A stretch of DNA of 64,000 bases from Lachnospiraceae bacterium (lineage in GTDB: Bacteria; Bacillota; Clostridia; Lachnospirales; Lachnospiraceae). Below are positions 27,147 through 34,512 of this stretch, piece after piece (positions within the stretch are counted from its first letter, which is position 1; the number at the start of each line of letters is the position of its first letter). The stretch covers positions 434 through 64,433 of the forward strand of contig CAJTFL010000021.1 of the NCBI GenBank assembly GCA_910575565.1. The letters are read 5' to 3'. The notes beneath the pieces are model-generated. The model worked only from the letters and a program-made list of their open reading frames with translations. It was not told the DNA's origin and did no database searches. The position numbers and the translations under genes were made by a program.

Positions 27147-27191
27147 GAGCCTGGCAAGGCAGGCATCCCCGGTTTTAGATAGATTGGGGAG
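27147..27191. repeat. Cassette-region repeat, copy 1 (left arm missing)
   Basis: It retains GAGCCTGGCAAGGCAGGCAT-like core, CCCCGG and GATTGGGGA, but no upstream TCCCCAAT arm. It lies directly after the frameshifted gene at 26819. Confidence 0.65.
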
Positions 27192-27222
27192 TCGGGGGGT
27201 GGTACAGAGAAAGGATATATCT

Positions 27223-27651
27223 ATGAAAGAACGTATAAAGAACCGGGTACATGAACTGTACTGGAATGATGATATAAACTGTGCGAGGACAGCAATCATC
27301 TGTTTGAGTGAATTATTCGAAACTGCTGTTGAACCGCAAACAATCTGGTCTGCTGTTGGATTACATGGTGCCGGAGGATACAGAGCGCAGTGTGGAATAG
27401 TTGAAGGTACACTCATGTTTATAGGAATATATCTTCATAAATTAGGAAAGACAGAAAACGAAATAATATCGGCCTGTTATAATTTTGCGTCAGCTTTTGA
27501 AAAAACATTTGGCTCATTAAGATGTTTAGAATTGCGCCCTACGGGTTTTTCAGAGAATGATCCACCGCATATGTGTGAAAATCTGACCTGTAAAGGGATT
27601 GAATTTGCGTACCAATATATTTTGAAGGTCACAAAGAATTATCCCCGATAA
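27223..27651 (+). CDS. C_GCAxxG_C_C family protein
   Basis: 142 residues from ATG 27223, with AAAGGA nearby. The frame is open back to 27145 but that part is intergenic repeat, so the longer start is rejected. The pattern NCARTAIICLSE...GLHGAGG...QCGIVEGTL fits the C_GCAxxG_C_C family of small redox-associated proteins, with conserved Cys near 20 and 58 and later Cys residues. The last codons (YPR, stop) are supplied by the following repeat. The biochemical role is not established. Confidence 0.75.
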   Translation: MKERIKNRVHELYWNDDINCARTAIICLSELFETAVEPQTIWSAVGLHGAGGYRAQCGIVEGTLMFIGIYLHKLGKTENEIISACYNFASAFEKTFGSLRCLELRPTGFSENDPPHMCENLTCKGIEFAYQYILKVTKNYPR

Positions 27652-27713
27652 GCCACAGCCTGACAAGGCAGGGCTGGCATCCCCAGCGTTCCAGCAGATT
27701 TGGGAATCGGGGA
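27640..27713. repeat. Cassette-region repeat, copy 2 (intact arms)
   Basis: Arms TCCCCGAT (27642-27649) and ATCGGGGA (27706-27713) form a perfect 8-bp inverted repeat enclosing AAGCCACAGCCTGACAAGG and CATCCCC core. The stop codon of the upstream gene lies inside the left part. Confidence 0.8.
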
Positions 27714-27813
27714 GCTGGGAGAGAGAATCTGCTTGGATTTATTACATGGGAATAAGGGCGGCTCTGACCGACAGAAGAACCGCAGATAAGAAAATAAATT
27801 GTGAGGTGGACTC

Positions 27814-28483
27814 ATGGGAATTTCGGCTTTAAGTACAGTAAATTCTATTAATACAAAACAGCGTATGTCATTGAGCGGCAGAGGGCCTGACTGGTCTATC
27901 ATTCCAAGTTCCGGGAAAAGCAGTAAATCAAAGGTGGAGCTTACTGACGAGATCAAGGAACTAGCACGGAAGGCTGCGAATACTACAAGCAAGGCAGAAT
28001 TGGAATATATCCATAGGCGGCGGACGGAACTATGTGCAGAGTATATGTCTGACGTGTCGCCCGACAGGAAGGCGCTGTACCGGCAGGCTGAAAATGCGTT
28101 GAAAGAGCAGGGCGGCAATCCGAAATGCAAGGGGAGCGGGGAACTGACGCTGCTTTACTTTCTGGAGGCGGCGGACGGGAGGATGGATGATCTTGCGGAA
28201 AAGAAGTTTACGCTGGCCGGGGGCGGAATGCTGACCTGTCCAATCTTGACAGGCGGGGGGACATGGCGCAGATATTTATTACCAGGGTACAAAGGTGCTG
28301 ACATATCTCGGTTCGGGATACGGGTGGGCTTGCGAGAGGACTCCGGCTGAACGGGAAAAGGAAAGGGAGTTTTATGGAATCTATTTTAATGAGTACCGCT
28401 CCCTAAAGAATGGTCAAGGGGAGGAACTGGAAGCACTGCCGGATTATCTGGATGAGAAGCCGTCTTTTGACAGGAAAGCATAA
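27814..28483 (+). pseudogene. SPDRK-motif cassette gene broken in a G6 run
   Basis: ATG 27814 follows TGAGGTGG. The frame contains SDVSPDRKALYRQAE, the motif shared with the genes at 25916 and 33176. At the six-G run 28255-28260 the meaningful protein switches frame: GADIYYQGTKVLTYLGSGYG and a conserved tail continue to TAA 28483, while the original frame ends at 28350. One G fewer would restore about 223 residues. It may be a pseudogene, a phase-variable gene or a sequencing error. Confidence 0.7.
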
Positions 28484-28530
28484 ATAGGGGGATTTGAATA
28501 ACCAATAAGATTTCAAAAATTCCGTGAGCG

Positions 28531-28596
28531 CATATTCGCAATAAGCCATAGCCTGACAAGGGCAGGCATCCCCGGCGTTCCGGCAGAATGGGGAAG
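28531..28596. repeat. Cassette-region repeat, copy 3 (arms decayed)
   Basis: The AAGCCATAGCCTGACAAGG-like core and CATCCCCGGCGTTCCGGCAG segment are conserved. The left arm reads TTCGCAAT against a right ATGGGGAA, so the outer stem is imperfect. Confidence 0.7.
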
Positions 28597-28634
28597 CGTG
28601 AGCAGGATTTATTTTTAGAATGGGAGATGTAGAT

Positions 28635-28973
28635 ATGGGAAAGGGCGAAGGCGGTGTATCCATTATAGGCGGTGCAGATGGACCTACAAGTATTTTTATC
28701 GCCGGAAAAGGTGGTAAGGTGAAGCTGACAACACGCATCCAAAATTATTTCCTCAAATTAAAAAGGAACAGAGTAAAAAAGTGGATAACCGCCAATCCCC
28801 ATACGCTGGAGGAAGTCGTGGAACTGATGAAAAGGGAATACGGTGCTGAGGAGGTTTCGCAGCAGTCCCATAATTACCTTGAGCAGAGAAAGTGCTTAAA
28901 GGCATCCCTTGTAATGCGCCACCGCCCGGATTTGCTTGGGGAGCTTGATGGACTTGGAGCCGCCCGAAGGTGA
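28635..28973 (+). CDS. Small soluble protein with a GGADGPTSIFIAGK motif
   Basis: 112 residues from ATG 28635; GGGAGAT nine bases upstream favours it over 28620. Residues about 7-25 read VSIIGGADGPTSIFIAG, the signature of the beta subunit of sodium-pumping decarboxylases (OadB/GcdB). The rest is a short basic helical protein (RIQNYFLKLKRNRVKK) with no membrane helices, so it cannot be that subunit. It overlaps the next gene by 26 bases. Automated tools may mislabel it as a decarboxylase; I infer a capture or convergence of the motif with unknown role. Confidence 0.7.
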   Translation: MGKGEGGVSIIGGADGPTSIFIAGKGGKVKLTTRIQNYFLKLKRNRVKKWITANPHTLEEVVELMKREYGAEEVSQQSHNYLEQRKCLKASLVMRHRPDLLGELDGLGAARR

Positions 28974-29286
28974 GGATGTGGAAGCCTTGAAAGCATTTTG
29001 GGAGCAGCTACAGGAGCGGGAGAAGATGGCAGCGGAAATTGCAGATGATATCTTCCCCGTAGATTTCCATATATATGCAATTAAGTGTCCTGAAAACTGC
29101 ATGATGCAGATAGGGGTGGAAACTGTCTGGCAGGTGATAGATGGCTCATTCAGCGGAGATAAGAAAACCATGAAGCAGTTAAGGAAACTGTTTAAAAAGA
29201 TATATCTGTATTATGGTGTCACTGCCGAAGATATAAAAAATGAAACGGAAAGGTATAAGTCACTTTTAGGGGTATTGTGTTCATAG
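28948..29286 (+). CDS. Small acidic cassette protein, unknown function
   Basis: 112 residues from ATG 28948, with GGGGAG at 28937-28942. It overlaps the previous stop, so the pair is coupled. It is mixed alpha/beta in appearance (FPVDFHIYAIKCPENC) and followed by a charged helical tail. The size and position among variable small genes resemble immunity-type proteins, but no family is recognised. Confidence 0.65.
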   Translation: MDLEPPEGEDVEALKAFWEQLQEREKMAAEIADDIFPVDFHIYAIKCPENCMMQIGVETVWQVIDGSFSGDKKTMKQLRKLFKKIYLYYGVTAEDIKNETERYKSLLGVLCS

Positions 29287-29317
29287 ATGCCAGTTTCCGA
29301 GCCTTACGGAAAAGCAA

Positions 29318-29380
29318 TATCCCCAATAAGCCACAGCCTGACAGGGTAGGCATCCCCGGTTTTCCGGCAGATTGGGGAAT
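29318..29380. repeat. Cassette-region repeat, copy 4 (intact arms)
   Basis: TCCCCAAT and ATTGGGGA arms are perfect inverses, the A-T version of the pair that is G-C in the copies at 27640 and 33081. The core includes GCCTGACAGGGTAGGC. Confidence 0.8.
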
Positions 29381-29407
29381 ATAATTGTGATAAGAGAGGT
29401 ATTTGGG

Positions 29408-29668
29408 ATGTTAAAAAAGCTGAACCAAATTACAAATATAACAATCGGTTCTTTTGTAGGAGTTTTCATTGGATGTGGAATATATGTATTTTGGGATTAT
29501 AAAAAACACCCTGATTTATATGCTTTGCAATCAGCACCGTGGTACACAAGTATTTTTGTTTATGGCATAGTTATGCTTATTTTTGTGACGGTGGCGGTTA
29601 TTGCGAAGCTGATCATCCGAAAAAAGATGAAAAAGGAAATAAAACCAATAGACGTATATCCCCAATAA
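29408..29668 (+). CDS. Small two-helix membrane protein
   Basis: 86 residues from ATG 29408 with GAGAGG upstream; the longer frame from 29372 begins in the repeat and is rejected. Two hydrophobic helices (about 8-28 and 48-70) flank a short HPDLYALQSAPWY loop, and a basic RKKMKKE tail follows. The final residues (DVYPQ) and the stop come from the adjoining repeat. Unknown function; small membrane proteins are common as immunity factors, but that is only analogy. Confidence 0.65.
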   Translation: MLKKLNQITNITIGSFVGVFIGCGIYVFWDYKKHPDLYALQSAPWYTSIFVYGIVMLIFVTVAVIAKLIIRKKMKKEIKPIDVYPQ

Positions 29669-29720
29669 GCCACAGCCTGACAGGGCAGGCATCCCCCGGC
29701 TTTCCGACAGATTGGGGAAT
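29656..29720. repeat. Cassette-region repeat, copy 5 (intact arms)
   Basis: Perfect TCCCCAAT/ATTGGGGA arms with an inner GCCTG/CAGGC pair. The upstream gene terminates inside it (CCC CAA TAA). Confidence 0.8.
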
Positions 29721-29750
29721 AATTAAAACAGCTTTTGGAAGAGGTATCAT

Positions 29751-30098
29751 ATGAAAAAGAACATTATTTTATGGCTTGCGGCTTCGGCGGTAGTTATGCT
29801 GGCGTTTCCGTGGCTTGCGGTTACTTTCGTAAAAGGCGATGCAGGAATGGCGGTATGCTTTCTTCTGTTTTTTGCAGTCAATCCATTATATTCCGTGATA
29901 ATCGGAGCGTATGCGGGAAAAGATGTGAAGCATTTGTGGAGCCTTCCGGTTATTTCAGCAGTGCTATTTCTGATAGGAACATGGATATTCTTTGACATGG
30001 GGGAAACAGCATTTATCCTATATGCGGCAGTCTATCTCGTTATAGGGATAATGGCTATGCTGATTTCTATGTTTATTAGAAAGAAAACGCAGAAGTAG
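29751..30098 (+). CDS. Small multi-pass membrane protein
   Basis: A 115-residue protein with about four hydrophobic helices (MKKNIILWLAASAVVMLAF start, then three more) and a basic RKKTQK tail. GGAAGAGG lies about nine bases before the ATG. The stop TAG overlaps the next repeat. No family recognised; it sits in the run of small membrane genes between repeats. Confidence 0.65.
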   Translation: MKKNIILWLAASAVVMLAFPWLAVTFVKGDAGMAVCFLLFFAVNPLYSVIIGAYAGKDVKHLWSLPVISAVLFLIGTWIFFDMGETAFILYAAVYLVIGIMAMLISMFIRKKTQK

Positions 30099-30139
30099 CC
30101 TGACAAAGTAGGGCAGATATCCCCAGCGTTCCGGCAGAG
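30095..30139. repeat. Cassette-region repeat, copy 6 (partial)
   Basis: TAGCCTGACAAAGTAGGGCA, then CCCCAGCGTTCCGGCAGAG. Both outer arms are missing or decayed. Confidence 0.65.
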
Positions 30140-30188
30140 TAGTAGAAGGGAAGATAATTAAGATAAGGATAAAAGGAAGAATATTTAC

Positions 30189-30365
30189 ATGAATCATTTT
30201 AAGAGATTTTTATTACTTGTACTTGCATTGGCAGTTGGTGGAGGAATGGGATATAGGTTATTAGTGGGTTTCAATTTTGTTAAAATGGTTATTTTTATCT
30301 TGTTGATTTTAATATTAGGTGAGGTGTTCTATCAAATAGATAAATGGTTATCTGATAAGGAGTAA
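30189..30365 (+). CDS. Very small two-helix membrane protein
   Basis: A 58-residue frame (MNHFKRFLLLVLALAVGG start, QIDKWLSDKE end) with two hydrophobic helices separated by a short basic loop. AAAGGAAGA lies upstream. It lies between two array repeats like its neighbours, which supports it as a real cassette gene. Function unknown. Confidence 0.55.
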   Translation: MNHFKRFLLLVLALAVGGGMGYRLLVGFNFVKMVIFILLILILGEVFYQIDKWLSDKE

Positions 30366-30401
30366 AAGTGAATTATGGTTTGAAGGGTAAACAATAAATC
30401 T

Positions 30402-30460
30402 CAGCCACAGCCTGACAAGGCAGGGCAGGCATCCCCGGCTTTCCAGTGTATCGGGGAACC
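30402..30460. repeat. Cassette-region repeat, copy 7 (right arm variant)
   Basis: The core CAGCCACAGCCTGACAAGG is intact, followed by CAGGGCAGGCATCCCCGGCT and a right end TGTATCGGGGAA. The left TCCCC arm is absent. The right end matches the copy at 30721, so these two share a sub-type. Confidence 0.75.
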
Positions 30461-30493
30461 TTATAATAAAGTTGTTGAATGGAGTTAGAGTTG

Positions 30494-30660
30494 ATGAAAA
30501 AAGCAGCGTTGATTTTAGGAATAATTTTTTGGTTTTGACATTTGTAGGCGGTGGATATGTTCTTATAAATCATGGGCAAGTAAATGCCGGATATGCGGCT
30601 GTGCCGGGAATTTGGACTGTGATATGTTTTGGTTTTTACCGGAGCGGGAAACGTGACTAA
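30494..30660 (+). pseudogene. Small membrane-protein gene broken in a T run
   Basis: ATG 30494 follows GGAG; the start MKKAALILGIIFWF is a membrane helix but ends at TGA. Its continuation (LTFVGGGYVLINHGQVNAGY) runs in another frame to TAA 30660. One extra T in GGTTTTGAC would restore about 55 residues with two helices. Either a decayed cassette gene or a homopolymer indel in the data. Confidence 0.55.
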
Positions 30661-30720
30661 TTTCAGTTTGTCGGGCATGACTTTAGGCTATAAAATTATC
30701 ATTTGGAATTTTATGGTTTC

Positions 30721-30790
30721 ATATCCACAATAGGCCACAGCCGAACAAGGTAGGGCAGGCATCCCCGGCTTTCCAGTGTATCGGGGAACC
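30721..30790. repeat. Cassette-region repeat, copy 8
   Basis: ATATCCACAATAGGCCACAG left end, GGCAGGCATCCCCGGCTTTC core and TGTATCGGGGAA right end. The arms no longer pair. Confidence 0.75.
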
Positions 30791-30818
30791 ATATAACAAA
30801 GATGTGGAGGAGTGTAAG

Positions 30819-30953
30819 ATGTTTGATTTTATTATAGAGATGATTGCAGATATTGCAGAAATCTTTGTTGATTTGTGGGTAAACAAAGTGATAAACCGAA
30901 AGAAAAAAAGTAATATCAATTTTAATAATGCAAGTGAATCACAGGGAGTATAA
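30819..30953 (+). CDS. 44-residue amphipathic small protein
   Basis: ATG 30819 follows TGTGGAGG. The product starts MFDFIIEMIADIAEIFVDLW, an N-terminal hydrophobic/amphipathic helix, then NKVINRKKK and a polar tail. The stop is one base before the next ATG (30955), so the two genes are probably co-translated. Too short for family assignment. Confidence 0.5.
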   Translation: MFDFIIEMIADIAEIFVDLWVNKVINRKKKSNINFNNASESQGV

Positions 30954-30954
30954 G

Positions 30955-31398
30955 ATGGAAAATAAAATGGAGAGAATCAATGCATTGCTGGAGAAGCCAT
31001 GTTTTATCATGGATTATCTTCCGGAACAGGTGAAAGCGGACAATGGCGGGCAGTTTTTTGATGTGGAGTATTATCTGCTGAACAGCGATAAACATATCGG
31101 GTTGAAAGACAGGTTTGTTGCCGTCATTTTGAAACTGATGTGCTATTACCATGTATCTATTCTGTGGAATGGATGGGTTGACCTGCCTTCACCGAAAATG
31201 ATAGAAGAAGCAGTCTGTGAAATTATGGGGAAGCATTCAGGTACACTGAATGTCCTGTTTGTGGAGGAAGAAGCGTTGCTGGTTTTTGATTGGGACTGCT
31301 TAAATCTGTCAGTGTATAACCCGTCAGATAAAGCGCAGTCCATTATGGAGAGGATAGCTTTTTCGGAAGGTTTGTTCTGGAGGGAGGCGGCGGACTAA
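30955..31398 (+). CDS. Small cassette protein, immunity-like size, unknown function
   Basis: 147 residues from ATG 30955, with GGGAG at 30944-30948; the upstream in-frame ATG at 30928 lies inside the preceding small gene. Acidic soluble protein with a DVEYYLLNSDKHIGL segment and a C-terminal DWDCLNLSVYNPSDKA region. Codon use looks genuine. It resembles polymorphic-toxin immunity proteins in size and acidity only. Confidence 0.65.
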   Translation: MENKMERINALLEKPCFIMDYLPEQVKADNGGQFFDVEYYLLNSDKHIGLKDRFVAVILKLMCYYHVSILWNGWVDLPSPKMIEEAVCEIMGKHSGTLNVLFVEEEALLVFDWDCLNLSVYNPSDKAQSIMERIAFSEGLFWREAAD

Positions 31399-31412
31399 TT
31401 CTGGATAAAAAA

Positions 31413-31472
31413 ATATATCCCTGACAAGCCATAGCCCCAAAAGGAGGGCAATCCCTATTTTCCGACAGATTG
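31413..31472. repeat. Cassette-region repeat, copy 9 (degenerate)
   Basis: ATATATCCCTGACAAGCCATAGCC and TTCCGACAGATTGG flank a diverged centre. Its right end runs directly into a truncated SPDR-family fragment, suggesting a recombination junction. Confidence 0.55.
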
Positions 31473-31474
31473 GA

Positions 31475-31581
31475 GCTGTCCGATGCCCTCCGGGAGCAGA
31501 TAGCCGGATACGCCAGGGAAGATGCGGCGCAGAATGTCTATATGGGAAATAAGTTCCTCGCCCTGCGGAAAAGCGAGGTTG
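31475..31581 (+). pseudogene. Remnant of an SPDR-family cassette gene
   Basis: The translation LSDALREQIAGYAREDAAQN and VYMGNKFLALRKSEV is almost the same as residues about 24-60 of the gene at 33176. It has no start of its own and loses similarity after the KSEV codons, just before the PDR motif. The left edge abuts a repeat, so it looks like a fragment left by recombination. Confidence 0.7.
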
Positions 31582-31756
31582 TATGGGCGGTTCTGAGCGT
31601 GACAGGAACTTCACTGTTTTTGGCAGACAAAGGATTCTGCTTGGAAGACGAGGAGATCAAAGGCAAAGTATTTAATAGTTGTGCCGTAAATTTGGATAGA
31701 TGGAGTGATGATGTGATGCGGATGGCTGTTTTGGGTGATAAAAGAGCGGAAAATAC

Positions 31757-31791
31757 ATGGTTGCAACCTGATGTTGCGTAGTTGCAACCAT
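31757..31791. promoter_or_regulatory. Inverted-repeat operator before the XRE/membrane gene
   Basis: ATGGTTGCAAC (31757-31767) and GTTGCAACCAT (31781-31791) are perfect 11-bp arms with a 13-base spacer that includes another GTTGC. It lies 60 bases before the XRE gene start, so autoregulation is likely. No T-run follows, so it is not a terminator. Confidence 0.65.
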
Positions 31792-31850
31792 ATTTTGGTG
31801 GTGCGCTACCTGAAAAAATTGTATCTTGGTGGGGAAAGGAGGAGCTGGAT

Positions 31851-32594
31851 ATGACATTTGGAGAAAAAATTCAAAAGTTGAGAAAAGAATCAGGACTGTC
31901 CCAGGAAGAGTTATCTTATCAGTTAGGAGTTTCCCGGCAGGCCATCAGTAAATGGGAACGCGACAGCGGATATCCGGAGACAGAAAAAATAGTACGCATG
32001 AGCAAGATTTTTGATGTTACGCTGGATTATCTTCTGAATGAGGAAGATTCGCAAAAGCCGGAGTTGGCTCCCGATGAAAAGGGGCTGTATGTGAGCCGTG
32101 AAATGGCAGAAGGTTTCCTTTCCTATCAGAAAAGAAAAATGGTCAAAATCGGTGTTGCGGTCAGCCTTTTTGTTGGTGGTCTATCCCTTTCTTTCTGGGA
32201 TGCGGAAATGAGCATGGTATTGTTTATGGTGCTTGTGATCTTAGGGATTATCCTTCTGTTTTCAGTAAAGCTGGCAGATAATCCCTACCGCAAGATGTGG
32301 ATAGAAAACTTGTCCTTTGATAAGGCTGTAAAATCGGAACTGACCTCTGCCTATGCAGATAAAAAGAAGTCGGCCCATATGCTCAATCTTGCCGGGATCG
32401 CACTGATCGCCATAGGATTTTTGCTCTGCCCGATGCTTATTCCTGCAGAAATGTATGTTTTGGATAATATCGTGTTTGCCTGCGGAATGATATTAGCCGG
32501 CGTAGGTGCTTTCCTATGTGTGTATGTTTCCGGAATAGTCCGGGCGTACAGGATGCTTATTATGAACGAAGAATATCGTGAAAAAAGAAAGTGA
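31851..32594 (+). CDS. XRE regulator fused to a membrane domain
   Basis: 247 residues from ATG 31851, behind AAAGGAGGAG. An N-terminal Cro/C1 helix-turn-helix (LRKESGLSQEELSYQLGVSR, QAISKWERDSGYPE) ends at about residue 65. Four hydrophobic helices follow in two pairs (about 100-150 and 180-235). This HTH-plus-membrane form is common in Firmicutes and may sense membrane or antimicrobial stress. It probably binds the palindrome upstream. The downstream lipoprotein starts seven bases after its stop, so they form an operon. Confidence 0.88.
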   Translation: MTFGEKIQKLRKESGLSQEELSYQLGVSRQAISKWERDSGYPETEKIVRMSKIFDVTLDYLLNEEDSQKPELAPDEKGLYVSREMAEGFLSYQKRKMVKIGVAVSLFVGGLSLSFWDAEMSMVLFMVLVILGIILLFSVKLADNPYRKMWIENLSFDKAVKSELTSAYADKKKSAHMLNLAGIALIAIGFLLCPMLIPAEMYVLDNIVFACGMILAGVGAFLCVYVSGIVRAYRMLIMNEEYREKRK

Positions 32595-32601
32595 GGATAT
32601 T

Positions 32602-33045
32602 ATGAAGAAAATATTTATGGTTTTAGTTATGGTTTCTGCCCTGTTCTGTGGCTGCGGTAAAGAGGAAGGTTCAGATGCATCGGAATACTACAATGAAATA
32701 TCAAAAGCACAGGAAATTATTGTTGTATCTGCTGATACATCAAGCGTGATACAGACGCTTTCCAGCAAAGAGGACATAGGGGATTTTACGATGGCACTGG
32801 ATATGGACAAATGGGAATTAGGCAAACTTCCAAGCGGTGTACAAGAAATTGGCAGTTTTGCTCTGTCACAGGAGGAAACAGTGAAATTCGGGCAGACCGA
32901 AACGGATGGGGAGTTATATGATGTATGCAAAATCTCTGTATATGATGCTTCTTATGTGAAATTTGAAGTTGCCGGATTGGATATGGTATTTGAAATAAGT
33001 GAAGATACAGCAGATTATCTGCAAGGCTATTTTGAATTACAATAG
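32602..33045 (+). CDS. Small lipoprotein
   Basis: 147 residues from ATG 32602; GTGAGGA lies upstream. The signal peptide MKKIFMVLVMVSALFCGC has a lipobox ending in Cys, so the mature protein would be anchored outside the membrane. The remainder is acidic with alternating strands and helices (EIIVVSADTSSVIQTLSSKE). No family recognised. It is co-transcribed with the XRE/membrane gene, which may regulate or sense it. Confidence 0.75.
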   Translation: MKKIFMVLVMVSALFCGCGKEEGSDASEYYNEISKAQEIIVVSADTSSVIQTLSSKEDIGDFTMALDMDKWELGKLPSGVQEIGSFALSQEETVKFGQTETDGELYDVCKISVYDASYVKFEVAGLDMVFEISEDTADYLQGYFELQ

Positions 33046-33080
33046 TTTTGTCTAGTGCCTGTAAATGAACCCCACGGACG

Positions 33081-33150
33081 CATATCCCCGATAAGCTACC
33101 GCCGGACAAGGCAGGGCAGGCATCCCCAGCGTTCCGGCAGATCGGGGAAT
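33081..33150. repeat. Cassette-region repeat, copy 10 (intact arms, G-C version)
   Basis: TCCCCGAT and ATCGGGGA are perfect inverses. Compared with the copies at 29318 and 29656, both arms have changed together (A to G, T to C), which keeps the stem. Confidence 0.8.
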
Positions 33151-33175
33151 CAGGGAGCAGGAAGAGGAGACTTAA

Positions 33176-33715
33176 ATGGATATAACAGGAATAGCAAAAA
33201 GCCATCATACGAAAAGCACCGCAACGGGAAAGCCATCATCTAAGAAGGAATGGAAACTGTCGGATTCCCTCCGTGATAAGATTACAGAATATGCCAGGGA
33301 GGATGCGGCACAGAACGTCTATATGGGGAATAAGTTTCTTGCTCTGCGGAAAAGCGAGGTCGCCAAAGTCGCGCCGGACAGGTCTGCGCTGATGGGGAAA
33401 CTCAATCAGGATATGGCGGACATGGAGAAAATACGGGAGGCTGACGAGAGGTGGCTGCGCCTCCTGTTCGGGGAGCCGTATGAGGCTAAGTTCCAGTCGG
33501 AGGGTACGGGTTCTGCCATTCATGTGTATGACGGGAACGGTGACGAGATACTGACCTACACGGCGGGCGTGGGCTGGCATGAGAAGGAGTCGAAGGCGGA
33601 GACGCAGGTACACGGGGCTTTGAAGGCTGCCTACTATGATGCGTACCATGCGGCAAGGCAGGAGATAAATGCCGGGGTTGTGGAAGCGCAGGGCGGATTT
33701 GACGCAAGGGCATGA
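33176..33715 (+). CDS. Cassette-family protein with APDRSAL motif
   Basis: 179 residues; GAGGAG precedes the ATG. The start MDITGIAKSHH is variable-looking. A helical region EYAREDAAQNVYMGNKFLAL leads to KVAPDRSALM, then HVYDGNGDEILTYTAGVGW and a helical tail. It is the intact paralogue of the remnant at 31475 and shares its plan with the genes at 25916 and 27814. No signal peptide or membrane segment. Unknown function; part of the LytTR-flanked cassette region. Confidence 0.75.
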   Translation: MDITGIAKSHHTKSTATGKPSSKKEWKLSDSLRDKITEYAREDAAQNVYMGNKFLALRKSEVAKVAPDRSALMGKLNQDMADMEKIREADERWLRLLFGEPYEAKFQSEGTGSAIHVYDGNGDEILTYTAGVGWHEKESKAETQVHGALKAAYYDAYHAARQEINAGVVEAQGGFDARA

Positions 33716-33854
33716 GAAGGCATGGCGTGAAAAAGAAACTCCCTTTTCGGAATTGTGTACCCAATGAAAATGAAGCAATAAATATACATTGCGGGTGGCT
33801 GGTAAATATTTTATTGTCAAATATATAAAGCAGAATTTAGAGGAGTGTGGTTGT

Positions 33855-34073
33855 ATGAAAAAATGGAGTTATTTATTCACGGCACTTGCAGTTGTACTAT
33901 CAGACATTATGTGTTTTGTAGTTGCCTATAACTATCGTGGTATGCATTGTGGTATTGAACATCGTGGTTTTAGTGCTCCTGCCAGCATCGTATTTTTATC
34001 TGCTATTCCATTTTTGATAGGAATTATCATGTGTGTGGTTTTGGCAATCAGATTTCATAGAAAAAGCAAGTAA
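33855..34073 (+). CDS. Small two-helix membrane protein
   Basis: 72 residues from ATG 33855 with AGGAG upstream; the longer frame from 33789 lacks a ribosome site. Helices at about 5-27 and 43-64 flank a NYRGMHCGIEHRGFS loop, and a basic tail ends it. Last intact gene of the cassette region. Function unknown. Confidence 0.65.
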   Translation: MKKWSYLFTALAVVLSDIMCFVVAYNYRGMHCGIEHRGFSAPASIVFLSAIPFLIGIIMCVVLAIRFHRKSK

Positions 34074-34108
34074 CTTCAAGTTTTATGCAATAGGTACATT
34101 TTCCGAAA

Positions 34109-34252
34109 AGGGAGTTATTTTATTGTTTGTATTTAGTGCAATATGGTACTTTTGATGTTGATGATATTATTCTTAATATGATAGGAATTGTTTGCGGGTA
34201 TTTGATGTTTTTGGTCATTAAACGTCTTTTTGTAAGAGAGAAAGGGCTATGA
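34109..34252 (+). pseudogene. C-terminal remnant of a VanZ-like protein
   Basis: The frame reads YLVQYGTFDVDDIILNMIGI and ends in a basic KRLFVREKGL tail. The Q-Y-G-T-x-D-V-D-D-x-I-x-N pattern is typical of VanZ-family membrane proteins. No upstream start or N-terminal helices are present, so only the tail survives. Confidence 0.5.
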
Positions 34253-34428
34253 ACGATACCGCATTGTAAAAACTGTTATGGATTTTAGGGAAATCGGGGA
34301 ACAGGCAGAAAATCTATAGTGAACAAACGATAAAAGGGAACCAAGCAGGGATAGATTTTAGTGGTAACACTAAATGGGATGTGTTAGGTTTCGTTGACAG
34401 ATATTATAGAGTAAGGAATTTGAAAATG

Positions 34429-34470
34429 AGGCGTCTATTGGAAGATACCAATAGATGCCTTTACTTTTTT
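34429..34470. terminator. Intrinsic terminator between cassette region and mobilization genes
   Basis: AGGCGTCTATTGG (34429-34441) pairs with CCAATAGATGCCT (34448-34460), followed by TTACTTTTTT. It separates plus-strand cargo from the minus-strand XRE gene. Bases 34253-34428 hold no convincing gene. Confidence 0.8.
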
Positions 34471-34512
34471 AAGACAGGAAGAATGGCTGTCTTTTAGATT
34501 AGAAGGATTGCT

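Noticed and set aside
27145..27222. N-terminal extension of the C_GCAxxG_C_C gene
   Set aside because: These codons lie in the intergenic repeat; ATG 27223 has the better context and family-like start.
31470..31781. 103-codon TTG-start frame as a real gene
   Set aside because: Its first part is a fragment of another gene fused to a repeat and the rest is unrelated intergenic sequence.
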